From Bog-159 sp049511415 (GTDB lineage: Bacteria; Acidobacteriota; Terriglobia; Bryobacterales; Bryobacteraceae), in the NCBI GenBank assembly GCA_049511415.1, contig JBEKYC010000029.1, positions 1 to 64,000 on the forward strand: DNA of 64,000 nt, given 5' to 3'. Both the position numbers and the translations under genes were made by a program. Position 1 is the first letter of the stretch. Every line of letters begins with the position of its first letter. A model generated the notes under the pieces. It did not search any database. It was not told where the DNA came from and saw only the letters and a list, made by a program, of their open reading frames with translations. Below, piece after piece: positions 33,293 to 42,502 of the stretch.

Positions 33293-34723
33293 TCAAGCCG
33301 TGCCTCCCACGGTCATGCGGTCGATCTTGATGGTCGGGATGCCGACGCCCACCGGCACGCTCTGCCCTTCCTTGCCACACACGCCGATGCCTTCGTCGAG
33401 CTTCAGGTTGTTTCCCACCATGCTGACGTATTTCAGCGCCTCCGGACCGTTGCCCGTCAGCGTGGCGTTGCGCACTGGACGCGTCAGCTTGCCGTCTTCG
33501 ATGAGGTAGCTCTCCGCGGCCGAGAAAACGAAATTGCCGCTGGTGATATCCACCTGCCCGCCGCCGAAATCGGGGCAGTAAAGCCCTTTGGGCACCGAGC
33601 GGATGATCTCTTCTGGATCGCTCTCGCCGGCCAGCATGAAGGTGTTGGTCATGCGCGGCATGGGAATATGCGCGTAGCTTTCGCGCCGGCCGCTGCCGGT
33701 GGGCGCGGCGCCGGTCACGCGGCTGGATAGCTTATCCTGCAGATAGCCGCGCAGCACGCCGTTTTCAATCAGCACATTGCAACCAGTGGGATGACCCTCG
33801 TCATCCACATTCAGCGACCCGCGCCGGTTGGCGATGGTGCCGTCGTCGATCACCGTGCAAAGCGGGCTGGCCACCTGCTGGCCGATGCGTCCGCTGAAGG
33901 CCGAAACGCCCTTGCGGTTGAAATCGGCTTCCAGTCCGTGTCCCACGGCTTCGTGCAGCAGAATGCCAGGCCAGCCGGGACCCAACACCACGATCATCTC
34001 GCCCGCCGGTGCATCGACCGCGCCCAGCATCACGATCGCCTCGCGCGCGGCTTCGCCGGCGAAATGCTCGGGCGTCTTTTCGTTGAGGAAAAAGTTGAGG
34101 TTGACGCGTCCGCCGCCGCCCGCGTGGCCGCGCTGCGGCGCGTCGCCGTTGCTTCGCGCCAGCGCCGCGACATTCAGGCGCGCCAGCGGCTGACGGTCCC
34201 ACGAAAGCACGCCCTCGCTGGTGGCGACCAGCACCTGACGTAAATTATCGGCGTAGCTCGCCTGCACTTGAAAGATGCGCGGGTCATAGGCGCGCGCGGC
34301 GCGGTCGGCGCGTTTGACCAGTTCCACGCGATCCGTGAAAGCGGTCTCGGTGGGCGCGGTCAGCACCGGATACAGATTGCGCCGTCCGACTTCGTTGAGC
34401 GAAACCTTCTCGACCGTGGCCGGCCCTGCCGCGATGCACGCCGCCACGCGCGCCGCCTTGCGGATCTTCTCCGGGCTGAGATTGTCACTATAGGCGTATC
34501 CGGTGCGCTCGCCGGCGATCACGCGCACACCCACGCCCAGCGACACGCCTTGCGAGGCGCTTTTTACGATGGATTCGTCGATGCTGATGGAACTGGTGGA
34601 GAGATATTCGAAGTACAAGTCGGCGTAATTGCCTCCTTGCGACAGCGCTTCCGCCAGGTAATTCTCAAGGTCGCGGGTGGTGATGCCGAAGCGCTGGGGG
34701 AAGAAGGACTCGGAAAACTGCAT
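33293..34723 (-). CDS. tldD: TldD metalloprotease subunit
   Basis: The catalytic half of the TldD/TldE protease. The zinc-binding HExxxH motif is present in LLHEAVGHGLEADFNRKG. Other signatures are VGVRVIAGERTGYAYSDNL, DDGTIANRRGSLNVDDEGHP and PRMTNTFMLAGESDPEEII, with the C-terminal YCPDFGGGQVDITSGNFVFS. The length of 476 aa is normal. It heads the unit tldD, tldE, membrane protein, hypothetical protein on the minus strand. The ATG at 34723 is well placed. Confidence 0.95.
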   Translation of the reverse strand: MQFSESFFPQRFGITTRDLENYLAEALSQGGNYADLYFEYLSTSSISIDESIVKSASQGVSLGVGVRVIAGERTGYAYSDNLSPEKIRKAARVAACIAAGPATVEKVSLNEVGRRNLYPVLTAPTETAFTDRVELVKRADRAARAYDPRIFQVQASYADNLRQVLVATSEGVLSWDRQPLARLNVAALARSNGDAPQRGHAGGGGRVNLNFFLNEKTPEHFAGEAAREAIVMLGAVDAPAGEMIVVLGPGWPGILLHEAVGHGLEADFNRKGVSAFSGRIGQQVASPLCTVIDDGTIANRRGSLNVDDEGHPTGCNVLIENGVLRGYLQDKLSSRVTGAAPTGSGRRESYAHIPMPRMTNTFMLAGESDPEEIIRSVPKGLYCPDFGGGQVDITSGNFVFSAAESYLIEDGKLTRPVRNATLTGNGPEALKYVSMVGNNLKLDEGIGVCGKEGQSVPVGVGIPTIKIDRMTVGGTA

Positions 34724-35369
34724 ATATGGCTAGGCTAACATCCATTCCGCATCCGTTACAAAAACACCGCCGAAGTCAAAACAATCGGCGTGATCACGGT
34801 GTCTACGCCTCTATGCCGCGCCGACCCTATCGAGTGATTTTGCCGCTAATCGTCAGGTGTGTCAACGGATTGCTGATGATTGCTGATGATTTGAGACCTG
34901 CATAACTGCCGCGTGATCGTGTCGATGGGAATGGGCTTGGACATGGGTCCGCCTGTCTGGCCATATGAGGCTTCCTGGATTGGGTTCCTGAGCATCAACG
35001 CACCAGTGTGCGCGCTCATGGTGCCGTTATTCTCTCTGCTCCATCTTCAAACCGCTGGCACGTTATCCGCTGCTTTTTCCCATGACAGTCATCTGGTGGT
35101 GGTGGGTCGGTCGCAAAATCGATCTGGAACTGATTCCGTCACGATCCGGTAACCGTCCCCGGTGGACAGGCGCCGCGTTGCTGACAGCAGCGTTGGCCCT
35201 TTGCTACGTTGGAATGCTTCTTCACTCTCGACGATGTGCGCCGGTGGTCGCCAAATCTTCGCACGGCAGGACCAATGCTATGGTGCTTTCTGATCGCGGT
35301 CACTTCTCCGTGTGGGCCTTTCAAATCATTCGCCGAAGACCGCCGAATAACCAACATTACTGAAACACC
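34724..35369. other. Long intergenic stretch holding a decayed membrane-protein gene
   Basis: The 646-bp gap between tldD and the permease gene has only a frameshifted membrane protein remnant (34913-35363, separate entry). The first 190 bp contain a duplicated TTGCTGATGA (34870s-34880s) and presumably the tldD promoter. No RNA gene is seen. Confidence 0.45.
34913..35363 (+). pseudogene. Frameshifted small membrane protein
   Basis: One frame from 34913 encodes a hydrophobic stretch (WIGFLSINAPVCALMVPLFS, LLHL). A second frame then continues with more hydrophobic sequence (ARYPLLFPMTVIWWWWVGRK, IDLELIPSRSGNRP, TGAALLTAALALCYVGMLLH). Both carry membrane-like segments that together look like a four-helix protein, so a frameshift near 35045-35060 probably split one gene. 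It could also be spurious; the family was not identified. Confidence 0.45.
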
Positions 35370-37796
35370 TTACTCATATCGCAACGCCACCAAAGGATCA
35401 ATCCGCGTAGCCCGCCGCGCCGGCACATAACTCGCCACCACCGACACTGCAATCAACAGCAGCGGCACGCCCGCAAACACCAGCGGATCGGTAGCCGTTA
35501 CGCCGTAAAGCATCCCCGATAACGCCCGCGTCAACTGCCACGCCGCCGCAAGTCCCACGCCCGCGCCGATCAGCGTAGTGACCAGTCCCCGCCCGACCAC
35601 CAGCCGCAGAATCTGCGATTGATTCGCGCCCAGCGCCACGCGCAGGCCGATCTCGTGAGTCCGCCGGCTCACCGAATAAGCCGTCAGTCCGTAGATGCCG
35701 ACCGTCGCCAGCGTCAGGGCGAGCGCGGCGAATACACTGAGCATCAGCATGGATACGCGCCGCAGTGTCAGGGAATCCGAGAGCACCTTCTGCATGGTAC
35801 GGACGTCTGAGACCGGCTGCTCCGGATCGAGCTTCCGGATCTCGTGCCGTACCGCGGCCGCGGCCGCGGCTGGATCGCCATCCGTACGCAATACCAACCC
35901 CATGGAATCACCCGGCTGTTGCATGTGCGGGACGTAGAAGGCTGGCTCAATCGGCGCATCCAGTCCATAAAGTTTTGCGTCCGCCACCACGCCCACGATC
36001 TCAATGGCCCGCCCGCCACCCGAGAGGATGCGCTGCCCCAGGGGGTTCTCGCGCGGAAATACTCTACGCACCATGGCTTCGTTGACGACTGCCACGCGCT
36101 TGGCATCCAGATCGTCGTGCGGATCGAAGAGCCGGCCCTGCCGCAGCGCAATCCCCATGGTGTCGAAATAACCGGGTGTGACCGTGCGGAAATCCGCCTG
36201 CGGCTCCTGGCCCGGCGGCGGAACGGGATGCCCTTCCACCTGGATGCTGGTCACGCCCACGCGAAAAGCGAGAATCGACACGCGCAGCGGTAGGATGGCC
36301 ACCGCGCCCGCGGAGCGTACGCCGGGCAATGTCTGCAAATGCTCCGTCAAATTCTTGAAGAAGTTCGCGCGCTTCACCGGCGTGTCATACTTCATCTCGG
36401 GCAGGCTCAGGTTCATGGTCAGAATGCCGGCCACGCGGACGCCCGGATTCACCTCCATCACGCGCACGAAGCTGCGCAGCAGCAAACCCGCACTGACCGA
36501 GAGTAGCACCGCCAGAGCTACTTCCGATCCCAACAAAAAACCGCGGATGCGCTGCGATCCGCCGGCGCTCTCCGAGCGGCCGGCCGTCTCCTTCAGCGTG
36601 GTATTCAGATCCGTGCGCGACGACCGCCACGCGGGAACCAGCCCGAACAGCAGCCCGGTTAGAATCGACAGACCCAGCGTAAATGCCAGCACCGATGGAT
36701 CCACGCGCATGTGCCGCAGCATGGGAAACATATCCGGCACTGTGTTGCGCAGCGCGCGCACGCTCCATTCCGCCAGCAGCAGGCCCAGCGCGCCGCCCGC
36801 CAGCGCCAGCACCAGGCTTTCGGTGAGCAGTTGCCGCACGATGCGGCGGCGGCCGGCGCCCAGCGCTCCGCGAATCGCGATCTCCTTTTCCCGCGTGGAG
36901 GCGCGCGCCAGCAGCAGATTGGCCAGGTTGGCGCAGGCGATCAACAGCAGCAGCCCCACCGCGCCCAGCAGGATCAGCAGCACCGGACGGATGCGCCCGG
37001 CGAACATTTCCGCCAGGGGGAACAGGGTGATGCCATAGCCTGCATTACTCCCCGGATAGGCCTGTTCCAGCCGCGCCGCGATTGTTTTCATCTCGGCCCG
37101 CGCCTCGGCCGCCGTGACTCCCGCCTTCAGCCGCGCCACGATGCCGTAATTGTGGTTCCGGCGCTCGATGCTATTCGGATCGATGGCCGTGGGCAGCCAC
37201 AAATCTGCCGCCACCAGTTCGCCCAGTTCGTGCGGGACCACGCCGATAATGGTGCGCGCCACTCCGTCCACCGTCAGCGTGCGCCCCACCGCCGATGGAT
37301 CCGAATGAAACCGCCGCTGCCAGTAGGCGTGGCTGATCAGCACGGCCGGCGCGCCGCCAGGACGGTCTTCCTCGGGCAGGAAATTGCGCCCCACAATCGG
37401 CTTGATGCCCAGGGCCGGCAGAAACTCTTTGGACGCCGTGGCGGCCGGCAGGCGCTCGGGTTCGCCCACGCCGCTCACGTTCAGCCCATATTCGGGGATG
37501 GCGAAAGCCGCCGCCATCTCGTCAAACGAGCGGGCCTGCCGCTTCCATTCCAGGTAATCCGCCGCGCTCACGGGCAATTGGTCGAAGCCCGATTTCAGCA
37601 TGGTTCCCCAGATCATTACCACGCGATCGGGTTCCGGAACCGGCAGCGGCTTCAGCAAGACCGCGTTCACCATCGTGAAGATGGCGGTATTGGGCCCGAT
37701 GCCCAACGCTAACGCCAGAATCGCCACCGCGCAGAAGCCCGGACTGCGCAATAAGGTCCGGAAGCCGTAACGTAGGTCTTGCCAGAAGAACTGCAT
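35370..37796 (-). CDS. ADOP-type ABC permease (MacB/FtsX-like duplicated permease)
   Basis: An 808-aa protein of the acidobacterial duplicated orphan permease family: two MacB-type periplasmic domains and two FtsX domains with about eight membrane helices. The opening MQFFWQDLRYGFRTLLRSPG (ATG 37796) and ALALGIGPNTAIFTMVNAVL are characteristic. A second half has LLGSEVALAVLLSVSAGLLL, and it ends FAGVPLLLIAVSVVASYVPA then RRATRIDPLVALRYE. No ATP-binding subunit is adjacent, as usual for these orphans. Substrate unknown; MacB relatives act as mechanotransmitters for macrolides, lipoproteins or peptides. An in-frame start at 37832 would add 12 residues. Confidence 0.9.
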   Translation of the reverse strand: MQFFWQDLRYGFRTLLRSPGFCAVAILALALGIGPNTAIFTMVNAVLLKPLPVPEPDRVVMIWGTMLKSGFDQLPVSAADYLEWKRQARSFDEMAAAFAIPEYGLNVSGVGEPERLPAATASKEFLPALGIKPIVGRNFLPEEDRPGGAPAVLISHAYWQRRFHSDPSAVGRTLTVDGVARTIIGVVPHELGELVAADLWLPTAIDPNSIERRNHNYGIVARLKAGVTAAEARAEMKTIAARLEQAYPGSNAGYGITLFPLAEMFAGRIRPVLLILLGAVGLLLLIACANLANLLLARASTREKEIAIRGALGAGRRRIVRQLLTESLVLALAGGALGLLLAEWSVRALRNTVPDMFPMLRHMRVDPSVLAFTLGLSILTGLLFGLVPAWRSSRTDLNTTLKETAGRSESAGGSQRIRGFLLGSEVALAVLLSVSAGLLLRSFVRVMEVNPGVRVAGILTMNLSLPEMKYDTPVKRANFFKNLTEHLQTLPGVRSAGAVAILPLRVSILAFRVGVTSIQVEGHPVPPPGQEPQADFRTVTPGYFDTMGIALRQGRLFDPHDDLDAKRVAVVNEAMVRRVFPRENPLGQRILSGGGRAIEIVGVVADAKLYGLDAPIEPAFYVPHMQQPGDSMGLVLRTDGDPAAAAAAVRHEIRKLDPEQPVSDVRTMQKVLSDSLTLRRVSMLMLSVFAALALTLATVGIYGLTAYSVSRRTHEIGLRVALGANQSQILRLVVGRGLVTTLIGAGVGLAAAWQLTRALSGMLYGVTATDPLVFAGVPLLLIAVSVVASYVPARRATRIDPLVALRYE

Positions 37797-37843
37797 GCGT
37801 GAATTACGCAAGCCGCGCGCGGTTTGTTCCACGCTTCAGATGT

Positions 37844-38404
37844 TCAAACCGCGCCCTCTTGGAGCGTGCGCCAGTAACGGTAAACCATCGCTACCGGCAA
37901 ACCCATCACGTTGAAATAACAGCCGTCAATTCGCTCCACGAACTTGGATGCCAGCCCCTGTATGCCGTAAGCACCGGCCTTGTCCATCGGTTCACCGCTT
38001 GCCACATACTCCTCAATTTGCGCGGACGTCAATGCCACGAACCATACGCTGGTTTCGGCTACGTCTTCCACCCAGCCGCCCGCCCCGCGCAAACAGACGC
38101 CGGTCAGTACCACATGCCGCTGCCCGGAAAGCAGCGTTAACATACGGACCGCATCGGCAGTGTCGCATGGCTTGGCCAGGATTTCGCCGTTGATCACCAC
38201 CGTCGTATCGGCGCCCAGCACGATCTCTTCCGGTCCCACCTCCGTAGCGCTGACCTTGGCGCGCGCGATGCGGCTCACATAATCCCGCGGCAACTCGCTG
38301 GGAAATGGCGTCTCGTCGACGGACCCCGCGCGGATCGTGAAAGGAATGCCGGCCTGTTGCAGGATCTCGCGCCGGCGGGGGGAACTGGATGCCAAAACCA
38401 ACAT
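37844..38404 (-). CDS. maf: Maf-like nucleotide pyrophosphatase
   Basis: Maf proteins hydrolyse dTTP/UTP and modified nucleotides, as housecleaning enzymes. The 186-aa protein has MLVLASSSPRRREILQQAGI with the SxxR loop, GSVDETPF, the catalytic Asp region VLGADTTVVINGEILAKP, and YVASGEPMDKAGAYGIQGLA. Length is normal. It lies 4 bp downstream of the IscU-like gene, with a MutT gene divergent from that pair, so two nucleotide-sanitation genes are neighbours. Confidence 0.95.
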   Translation of the reverse strand: MLVLASSSPRRREILQQAGIPFTIRAGSVDETPFPSELPRDYVSRIARAKVSATEVGPEEIVLGADTTVVINGEILAKPCDTADAVRMLTLLSGQRHVVLTGVCLRGAGGWVEDVAETSVWFVALTSAQIEEYVASGEPMDKAGAYGIQGLASKFVERIDGCYFNVMGLPVAMVYRYWRTLQEGAV

Positions 38405-38408
38405 CTGC

Positions 38409-38765
38409 TTATGTTATCCGTTCCGTCAACGCGCGCACGGCATCCACGCACAGCGCCGCCGCGTGCTTGGATTCCGGATTCAGTCCATCCAAAGCGTCTT
38501 CGATATCGGACTGGCGCAAAGCGGCCATTTCGCCCGGGGTTTTGCCTGCCAGCCATTCCGTCAGTACCGAACCGGCAGCGATAGAGGCCGTGCAGCCGCG
38601 CACCTTGTAACGCACTTGGCCCACGCGGCCCCCCCGGAATTCCACCGATAACTGTAAAATATCCCCGCACGCCGGGTTTGTTACCCGTACCGTAACTGCG
38701 GGAACAGGTAATTCCCCGATGTTACGCGGATTATTAAAATGGTCGAGTAAGCGCGCGGAGTACAT
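38409..38765 (-). CDS. IscU/NifU-like Fe-S cluster scaffold, third Cys displaced
   Basis: A 118-aa scaffold on which Fe-S clusters are assembled. The start ATG at 38765 gives the family opening MYSARLLDHFNNPRNIGEL. Cys33 is in TNPACGD and Cys58 in VRGCTASIAAGS, both canonical ligand positions. The third ligand is normally His-Cys near residue 105; here the segment reads KHAAALCVDAV, so the His is followed by Ala and a Cys occurs five residues after the His. This could mean a shifted ligand geometry. It is divergent from mutT (20 bp between starts) and upstream of maf. Confidence 0.88.
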   Translation of the reverse strand: MYSARLLDHFNNPRNIGELPVPAVTVRVTNPACGDILQLSVEFRGGRVGQVRYKVRGCTASIAAGSVLTEWLAGKTPGEMAALRQSDIEDALDGLNPESKHAAALCVDAVRALTERIT

Positions 38766-38785
38766 TTCGTGTTCCAATAATTGTA

Positions 38786-39190
38786 ATGCACCAGACCATG
38801 GTAGTTGCTGCATTAATTAAACAAGAGGGACGAATTCTCATATGCCGGCGCCGCGCCGACCAACTGCATGCCCTTAAGTGGGAGTTCCCGGGCGGTAAGT
38901 TGGAACGCGGCGAGAGTCCTCCCGAGGCGCTGACGCGCGAGTTACTGGAAGAACTGGAGATCGACGCGGTCATCGGCCGCGAAGTAGAGCGCTACGAGTA
39001 TTGCTATACCGGCGGCAGGCCGCTCTTATTGATTTTTTATGAAGTAGAAGAGTTCACAGGCGATTTACAGAATTGTGTATTTGAAGAAATCCGCTGGGTC
39101 GAGATCGCCGCGCTCCCTGAATTCGACTTTCTGGAAGGTGATCTTCAGTTCATCCGCCGTTTAGCCGGTATACAAAGAGCCGGCGCCTGA
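38786..39190 (+). CDS. mutT: MutT-type Nudix hydrolase (8-oxo-dGTP diphosphatase-like)
   Basis: A 134-aa Nudix enzyme that hydrolyses nucleoside diphosphate derivatives, probably 8-oxo-dGTP. The Nudix box is complete: GGKLERGESPPEALTRELLE, then EL and a hydrophobic residue, matching G-x5-E-x7-R-E-x2-E-E. The N-terminus VVAALIKQEGRILICRRRAD and the segment LKWEFPGGK are MutT hallmarks. The ATG at 38786 is the first in the frame. It is divergent from the IscU-like gene and convergent with the glycine-rich gene. Confidence 0.93.
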   Translation: MHQTMVVAALIKQEGRILICRRRADQLHALKWEFPGGKLERGESPPEALTRELLEELEIDAVIGREVERYEYCYTGGRPLLLIFYEVEEFTGDLQNCVFEEIRWVEIAALPEFDFLEGDLQFIRRLAGIQRAGA

Positions 39191-39195
39191 CGCGC

Positions 39196-39906
39196 TCAAT
39201 TAGGCAGCCGCACTTCCATGTTGTGCTGCCGATTCAACTGCTCGGTAAGCTGCCGGTCCACCAGCGATAACGATACCTGATTGTGCACGTTGCCCGAAGT
39301 GAAATAGTGCAGCGTGTCGCCATCGGTGTAATAAGCCACCGCTGGATAGATGGTGTGATCCTTGAATGCGATCAAATAATACGACGGATCGGGCGTCGGA
39401 GCAGCCGTGCCCTCCCCGGCGTTTGTGTTAACCGGCGTTTGGTAGTAGTGGAAATTCGAATCGGTGGGCGCCTCGGCCGGACCTTCGCCATTCGGTGGCG
39501 GCGTGCCGAAATATTGGTTGATCACTACCGCCGGCGGCGGGGCCTGCGCGTTGCCCGGCCCGGCATCCGGCGGAGGCGGGACGCCCTGATCCGGCGCATA
39601 CCCGTACCCGCCCACGAAAACCGGAAAAGCGTAGACACTGCTCGACCGGCTCCGGTGATACGCCCGATTGCCCGCGCCATAAGAACCGAATCCGCCGATT
39701 AGAGAGCCGTACCGGTTGCCGGAGGCGATTACCGCCGCCCCCTGTGGAGTGGCTGGCGTCACCACATTGCCCCACGGATTGCCTGTGGGTGAGACGCCAA
39801 AACCGCCTGGGAAGACCACGCTGCCAAATCCACCCGCCGGCCGGTATTGCGCGCAAAGGCACCCAACGCTCAAAAATGCGACCAAAGCTGCGCCTAAAAG
39901 CTTCAT
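39196..39906 (-). CDS. Secreted Gly/Pro-rich protein
   Basis: A 236-aa exported protein of unknown function. The ATG at 39906 starts a signal peptide (MKLLGAALVAFLSVGCLCAQ). A low-complexity Gly/Tyr/Pro region follows (GGFGSYGAGNRAYH, FVGGYGYAPDQGVPPPPDAG) and a folded C-terminal domain of about 70 residues (SYYLIAFKDHTIYPAVAYYT, DGDTLHYFTSGNVHNQVSLS, LVDRQLTEQLNRQ). The C-terminal part resembles a widespread acidobacterial module attached to low-complexity linkers. It lies downstream of cvpA on the same strand (42 bp gap). Confidence 0.75.
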   Translation of the reverse strand: MKLLGAALVAFLSVGCLCAQYRPAGGFGSVVFPGGFGVSPTGNPWGNVVTPATPQGAAVIASGNRYGSLIGGFGSYGAGNRAYHRSRSSSVYAFPVFVGGYGYAPDQGVPPPPDAGPGNAQAPPPAVVINQYFGTPPPNGEGPAEAPTDSNFHYYQTPVNTNAGEGTAAPTPDPSYYLIAFKDHTIYPAVAYYTDGDTLHYFTSGNVHNQVSLSLVDRQLTEQLNRQHNMEVRLPN

Positions 39907-39948
39907 GGCACCACCTTGGCTATAGCTTACCACCGCCGATCCGGCCCA

Positions 39949-40527
39949 TCAAATCTGACCGCTGGGCGCTGTGGCTAGCTTATCCTTGATGTTTTCCGGC
40001 AAGATCCGATTCAAATCGCGGTAACTCTGCCGGAACGCCCGTTTCACCTCGTCCGGCGAGGCGTCCGCCACCCGGCGCGCCACATCCATCACGCACGGCG
40101 CCAGTCGCGATTCGCCGATCACCGCCTTGGGAGGCACCGGCAGGAAGGCCATCATGCCCCAGATCAGAATCGCGCCATAGAGCAGACCCTGCACCAGGCC
40201 GAAACCCGCGCCCAACAGGCGGTCGAGCCACACCAGGTCCAGCGAGCGGATGAAACGCGCCAGCATCCCCGCCACCACGGCCCCCAGTACGGTTACGCCC
40301 AGGAAAATGAGGGCAAAACCGATGATGTTGGCCAGACCGGGCTTTTCAATATGCGGCCGCAGGCTGACGGCCACCGCGCGAAAGTAATGCAGCCCCAGGA
40401 TCAGCCCCAGAATCGAGGCGCAAAAACCCACCGCCGACCGCACGAACCCACTGCGCAGTCCGGCGACCACCGACACGACGATGATGATCGCGAGCGAAAT
40501 ATCGATCCAGTTGTTCATGGCGTTCAT
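39949..40527 (-). CDS. cvpA: CvpA family membrane protein
   Basis: A 192-aa integral membrane protein with four helices: WIDISLAIIIVVSVVAGLRS, GFVRSAVGFCASILGLILGL, GFALIFLGVTVLGAVVAGML and FGLVQGLLYGAILIWGMMAF. The opening 'NWIDI..AIIIV....GLRSGFVR' and the mid-protein 'LDRLLGAGFGLVQG' are the CvpA signature. CvpA is linked to colicin V production in E. coli and to envelope homeostasis, but its mechanism is not known. The ATG at 40527 is used; a second ATG 9 bp inside is possible. Confidence 0.88.
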   Translation of the reverse strand: MNAMNNWIDISLAIIIVVSVVAGLRSGFVRSAVGFCASILGLILGLHYFRAVAVSLRPHIEKPGLANIIGFALIFLGVTVLGAVVAGMLARFIRSLDLVWLDRLLGAGFGLVQGLLYGAILIWGMMAFLPVPPKAVIGESRLAPCVMDVARRVADASPDEVKRAFRQSYRDLNRILPENIKDKLATAPSGQI

Positions 40528-40621
40528 TATCAGGATAATACGGCACCGGCCGGCGGTTTGTTCCGCGCATGCCGGTACTGCCGCATGTGGCGAATCGCCG
40601 CCGCAGGTCTATAATGCTGGC

Positions 40622-42493
40622 ATGAGGAAGCTTATGCGCCATTCTCTCCTCGTCTCGGTGGTCTTTCCCCTGCTGGCGTCCGCCCAATCGCCGGTGATTC
40701 AAACCGGCGGCGTACAGAATGCCGCCAGCAACATCCCGCTGGCTTCCATCGCGCCGCAGGTGATGATCGCGATCAAAGGCCAGAATCTTTCGACTTCCAC
40801 CGCGGCCGCCTACGGTTTCCCGCTGCCCGAAACACTGGGCGGCGCAACCGTAACATTCGCCGGCCCCAATGGACCCCTGCGCGCGCCCTTGTTCTACGCC
40901 TCGCCCACGCAGATCAACGCCCAGGTGCCCAACGGCATCGTGCAGCCGGCGTATACGGGCCCTTCGGCGGGAGGCGCCACGAGCCTGGTGGTCACCACGG
41001 CGGCGGGGTCCAGCGCGCCCTACACCATCGCGCTCGTCAACGGACAATATCCATACCAGATTGCGCCGCTCGGCATCTTTTCGCAGGACACTACCGGTTG
41101 CGGCCAAGCGGTCGCCTTCAATGTCCACACGGATGGCAGCGTCGCCTTGAACACGCCGCAGAACAGTCTCGATCCGGAGAAAGATTTGGGCCTGACGATC
41201 TTTCTGACCGGTTTGGGAGGCCTGGATTTCCCCGACCGGCAGGACGGCGTTCCGTGGAACTATAACAGCAACGACAATCTTCTCCTGCAACCGGACATCG
41301 CCTCCCCCACAGCCGTAATCTTCGGAACACCCGGGCTGACCGCCACGGCAGCGCCCCTGACCCCCACTTACTTCGGGCCGGCGCCGGAACGAATTGCCAT
41401 GGACCAACTCAACGCTCTCGGTCAATGGAAAGGCGCGCCGCAGGGTTGCCGGGTTCCCTTGTCACTCGCCCTGCTTGAGCCGCAAACCATCACTTATCAA
41501 GGGGCCGCGACCAGTGCGCCCTTCAACTCGTCGCAATTAGTGGACGTCAGCATCCAGCCGGGTGGCGGCGCTTGCGCCGACCCGCCGGATAGCGGACTGG
41601 GCATCGTCACTTTTCAGAAGACCACCATCAGCGATGTCAGCGGCACGACTGCCGGCGATGCGGTCATCGCTCAGTTCATTGAGGCTGACGGACTCGGATT
41701 TGCGCCGGCCGCTCCCTCCGGCATCGCCTCTCCCCCACCCAGCCCGCAGACTTCGAACTCCCCGATCAATGCCGTCTATGGACCGGTGCCTGTCCCGCCC
41801 GCCGCCTGCAGTGCGTCGCTGCCGGAGTCACTGGATGCTGGAGCGTTGACACTCACTGGTCCGGGAATCAGCTCGACCATTCTGCCGCGCTCTGCCGGCA
41901 CGTACCAGGCCAGCCTCCCCGGCGGCACGTTGCAGTCAGGCAATTATCAGGTCACCGGCCAGGGCGGGAGCCAGGTGGGCGTGTTCACGGCCAGTGCTAA
42001 CCTACCCGGACCCATCACTGCGATCACCACAACCAATCTCACGACAGGCGGAATGATGGGACTTTCGCCGGGCACCTTTTTCGCCGCGCCTTGTGTGGCC
42101 ACTTTAGCTAATGGTGTTTGTAGGGGGCCCGTTTACAACTTCTTCTGGACGGGGGGCGACGACCGAAGCATAGTCACGATTCAGTTCATTATTAGCAGCA
42201 CCAATCCGGTATCGTCCGCGTATGGCGGGCCCGGGGTCGTCCAGGCGGTGGCATCCGCGCCAGCCAGCGCCGGGACCATCATAATCCAGACGGCCTATCT
42301 TCCATATCCGGATGCATATGACTGTGTCGGGCCAGTCGGATTCGGGTGCACCCTGCTTCCCTACGGCAACGTGGAAGTAATCGTAACGCAGACCCCGGCC
42401 CAATCGCCGCCGCAGCCCTTCAGCGCGACAGGCCTAGCCGGCGGCGAGGCCACCTGGAAGTATGTTTGGGATTTCCGCGGATTGATCAATTAG
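40622..42493 (+). CDS. Secreted TIGR03437-like protein, copy 1
   Basis: A 623-aa exported protein. The ATG at 40622 starts a signal peptide (MRHSLLVSVVFPLLASAQ after MRKL). The first 220 residues match the pattern of the Solibacter domain TIGR03437: GGVQNAASNIPLASIAPQVM, IAIKGQNLSTSTAA, YASPTQINAQVPNGI, SLVVTTAAGSSAPYTI, APLGIFSQDTTGCGQAVAFN. The rest is a long beta-rich region with QLVDVSIQPGGGACADPPD and a C-terminal WKYVWDFRGL motif. It is followed after 9 bp by a paralogue with the same layout. These proteins are probably cell-surface or secreted; the function is unknown. Confidence 0.85.
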   Translation: MRKLMRHSLLVSVVFPLLASAQSPVIQTGGVQNAASNIPLASIAPQVMIAIKGQNLSTSTAAAYGFPLPETLGGATVTFAGPNGPLRAPLFYASPTQINAQVPNGIVQPAYTGPSAGGATSLVVTTAAGSSAPYTIALVNGQYPYQIAPLGIFSQDTTGCGQAVAFNVHTDGSVALNTPQNSLDPEKDLGLTIFLTGLGGLDFPDRQDGVPWNYNSNDNLLLQPDIASPTAVIFGTPGLTATAAPLTPTYFGPAPERIAMDQLNALGQWKGAPQGCRVPLSLALLEPQTITYQGAATSAPFNSSQLVDVSIQPGGGACADPPDSGLGIVTFQKTTISDVSGTTAGDAVIAQFIEADGLGFAPAAPSGIASPPPSPQTSNSPINAVYGPVPVPPAACSASLPESLDAGALTLTGPGISSTILPRSAGTYQASLPGGTLQSGNYQVTGQGGSQVGVFTASANLPGPITAITTTNLTTGGMMGLSPGTFFAAPCVATLANGVCRGPVYNFFWTGGDDRSIVTIQFIISSTNPVSSAYGGPGVVQAVASAPASAGTIIIQTAYLPYPDAYDCVGPVGFGCTLLPYGNVEVIVTQTPAQSPPQPFSATGLAGGEATWKYVWDFRGLIN

Positions 42494-42502
42494 CGGCATG
42501 CT

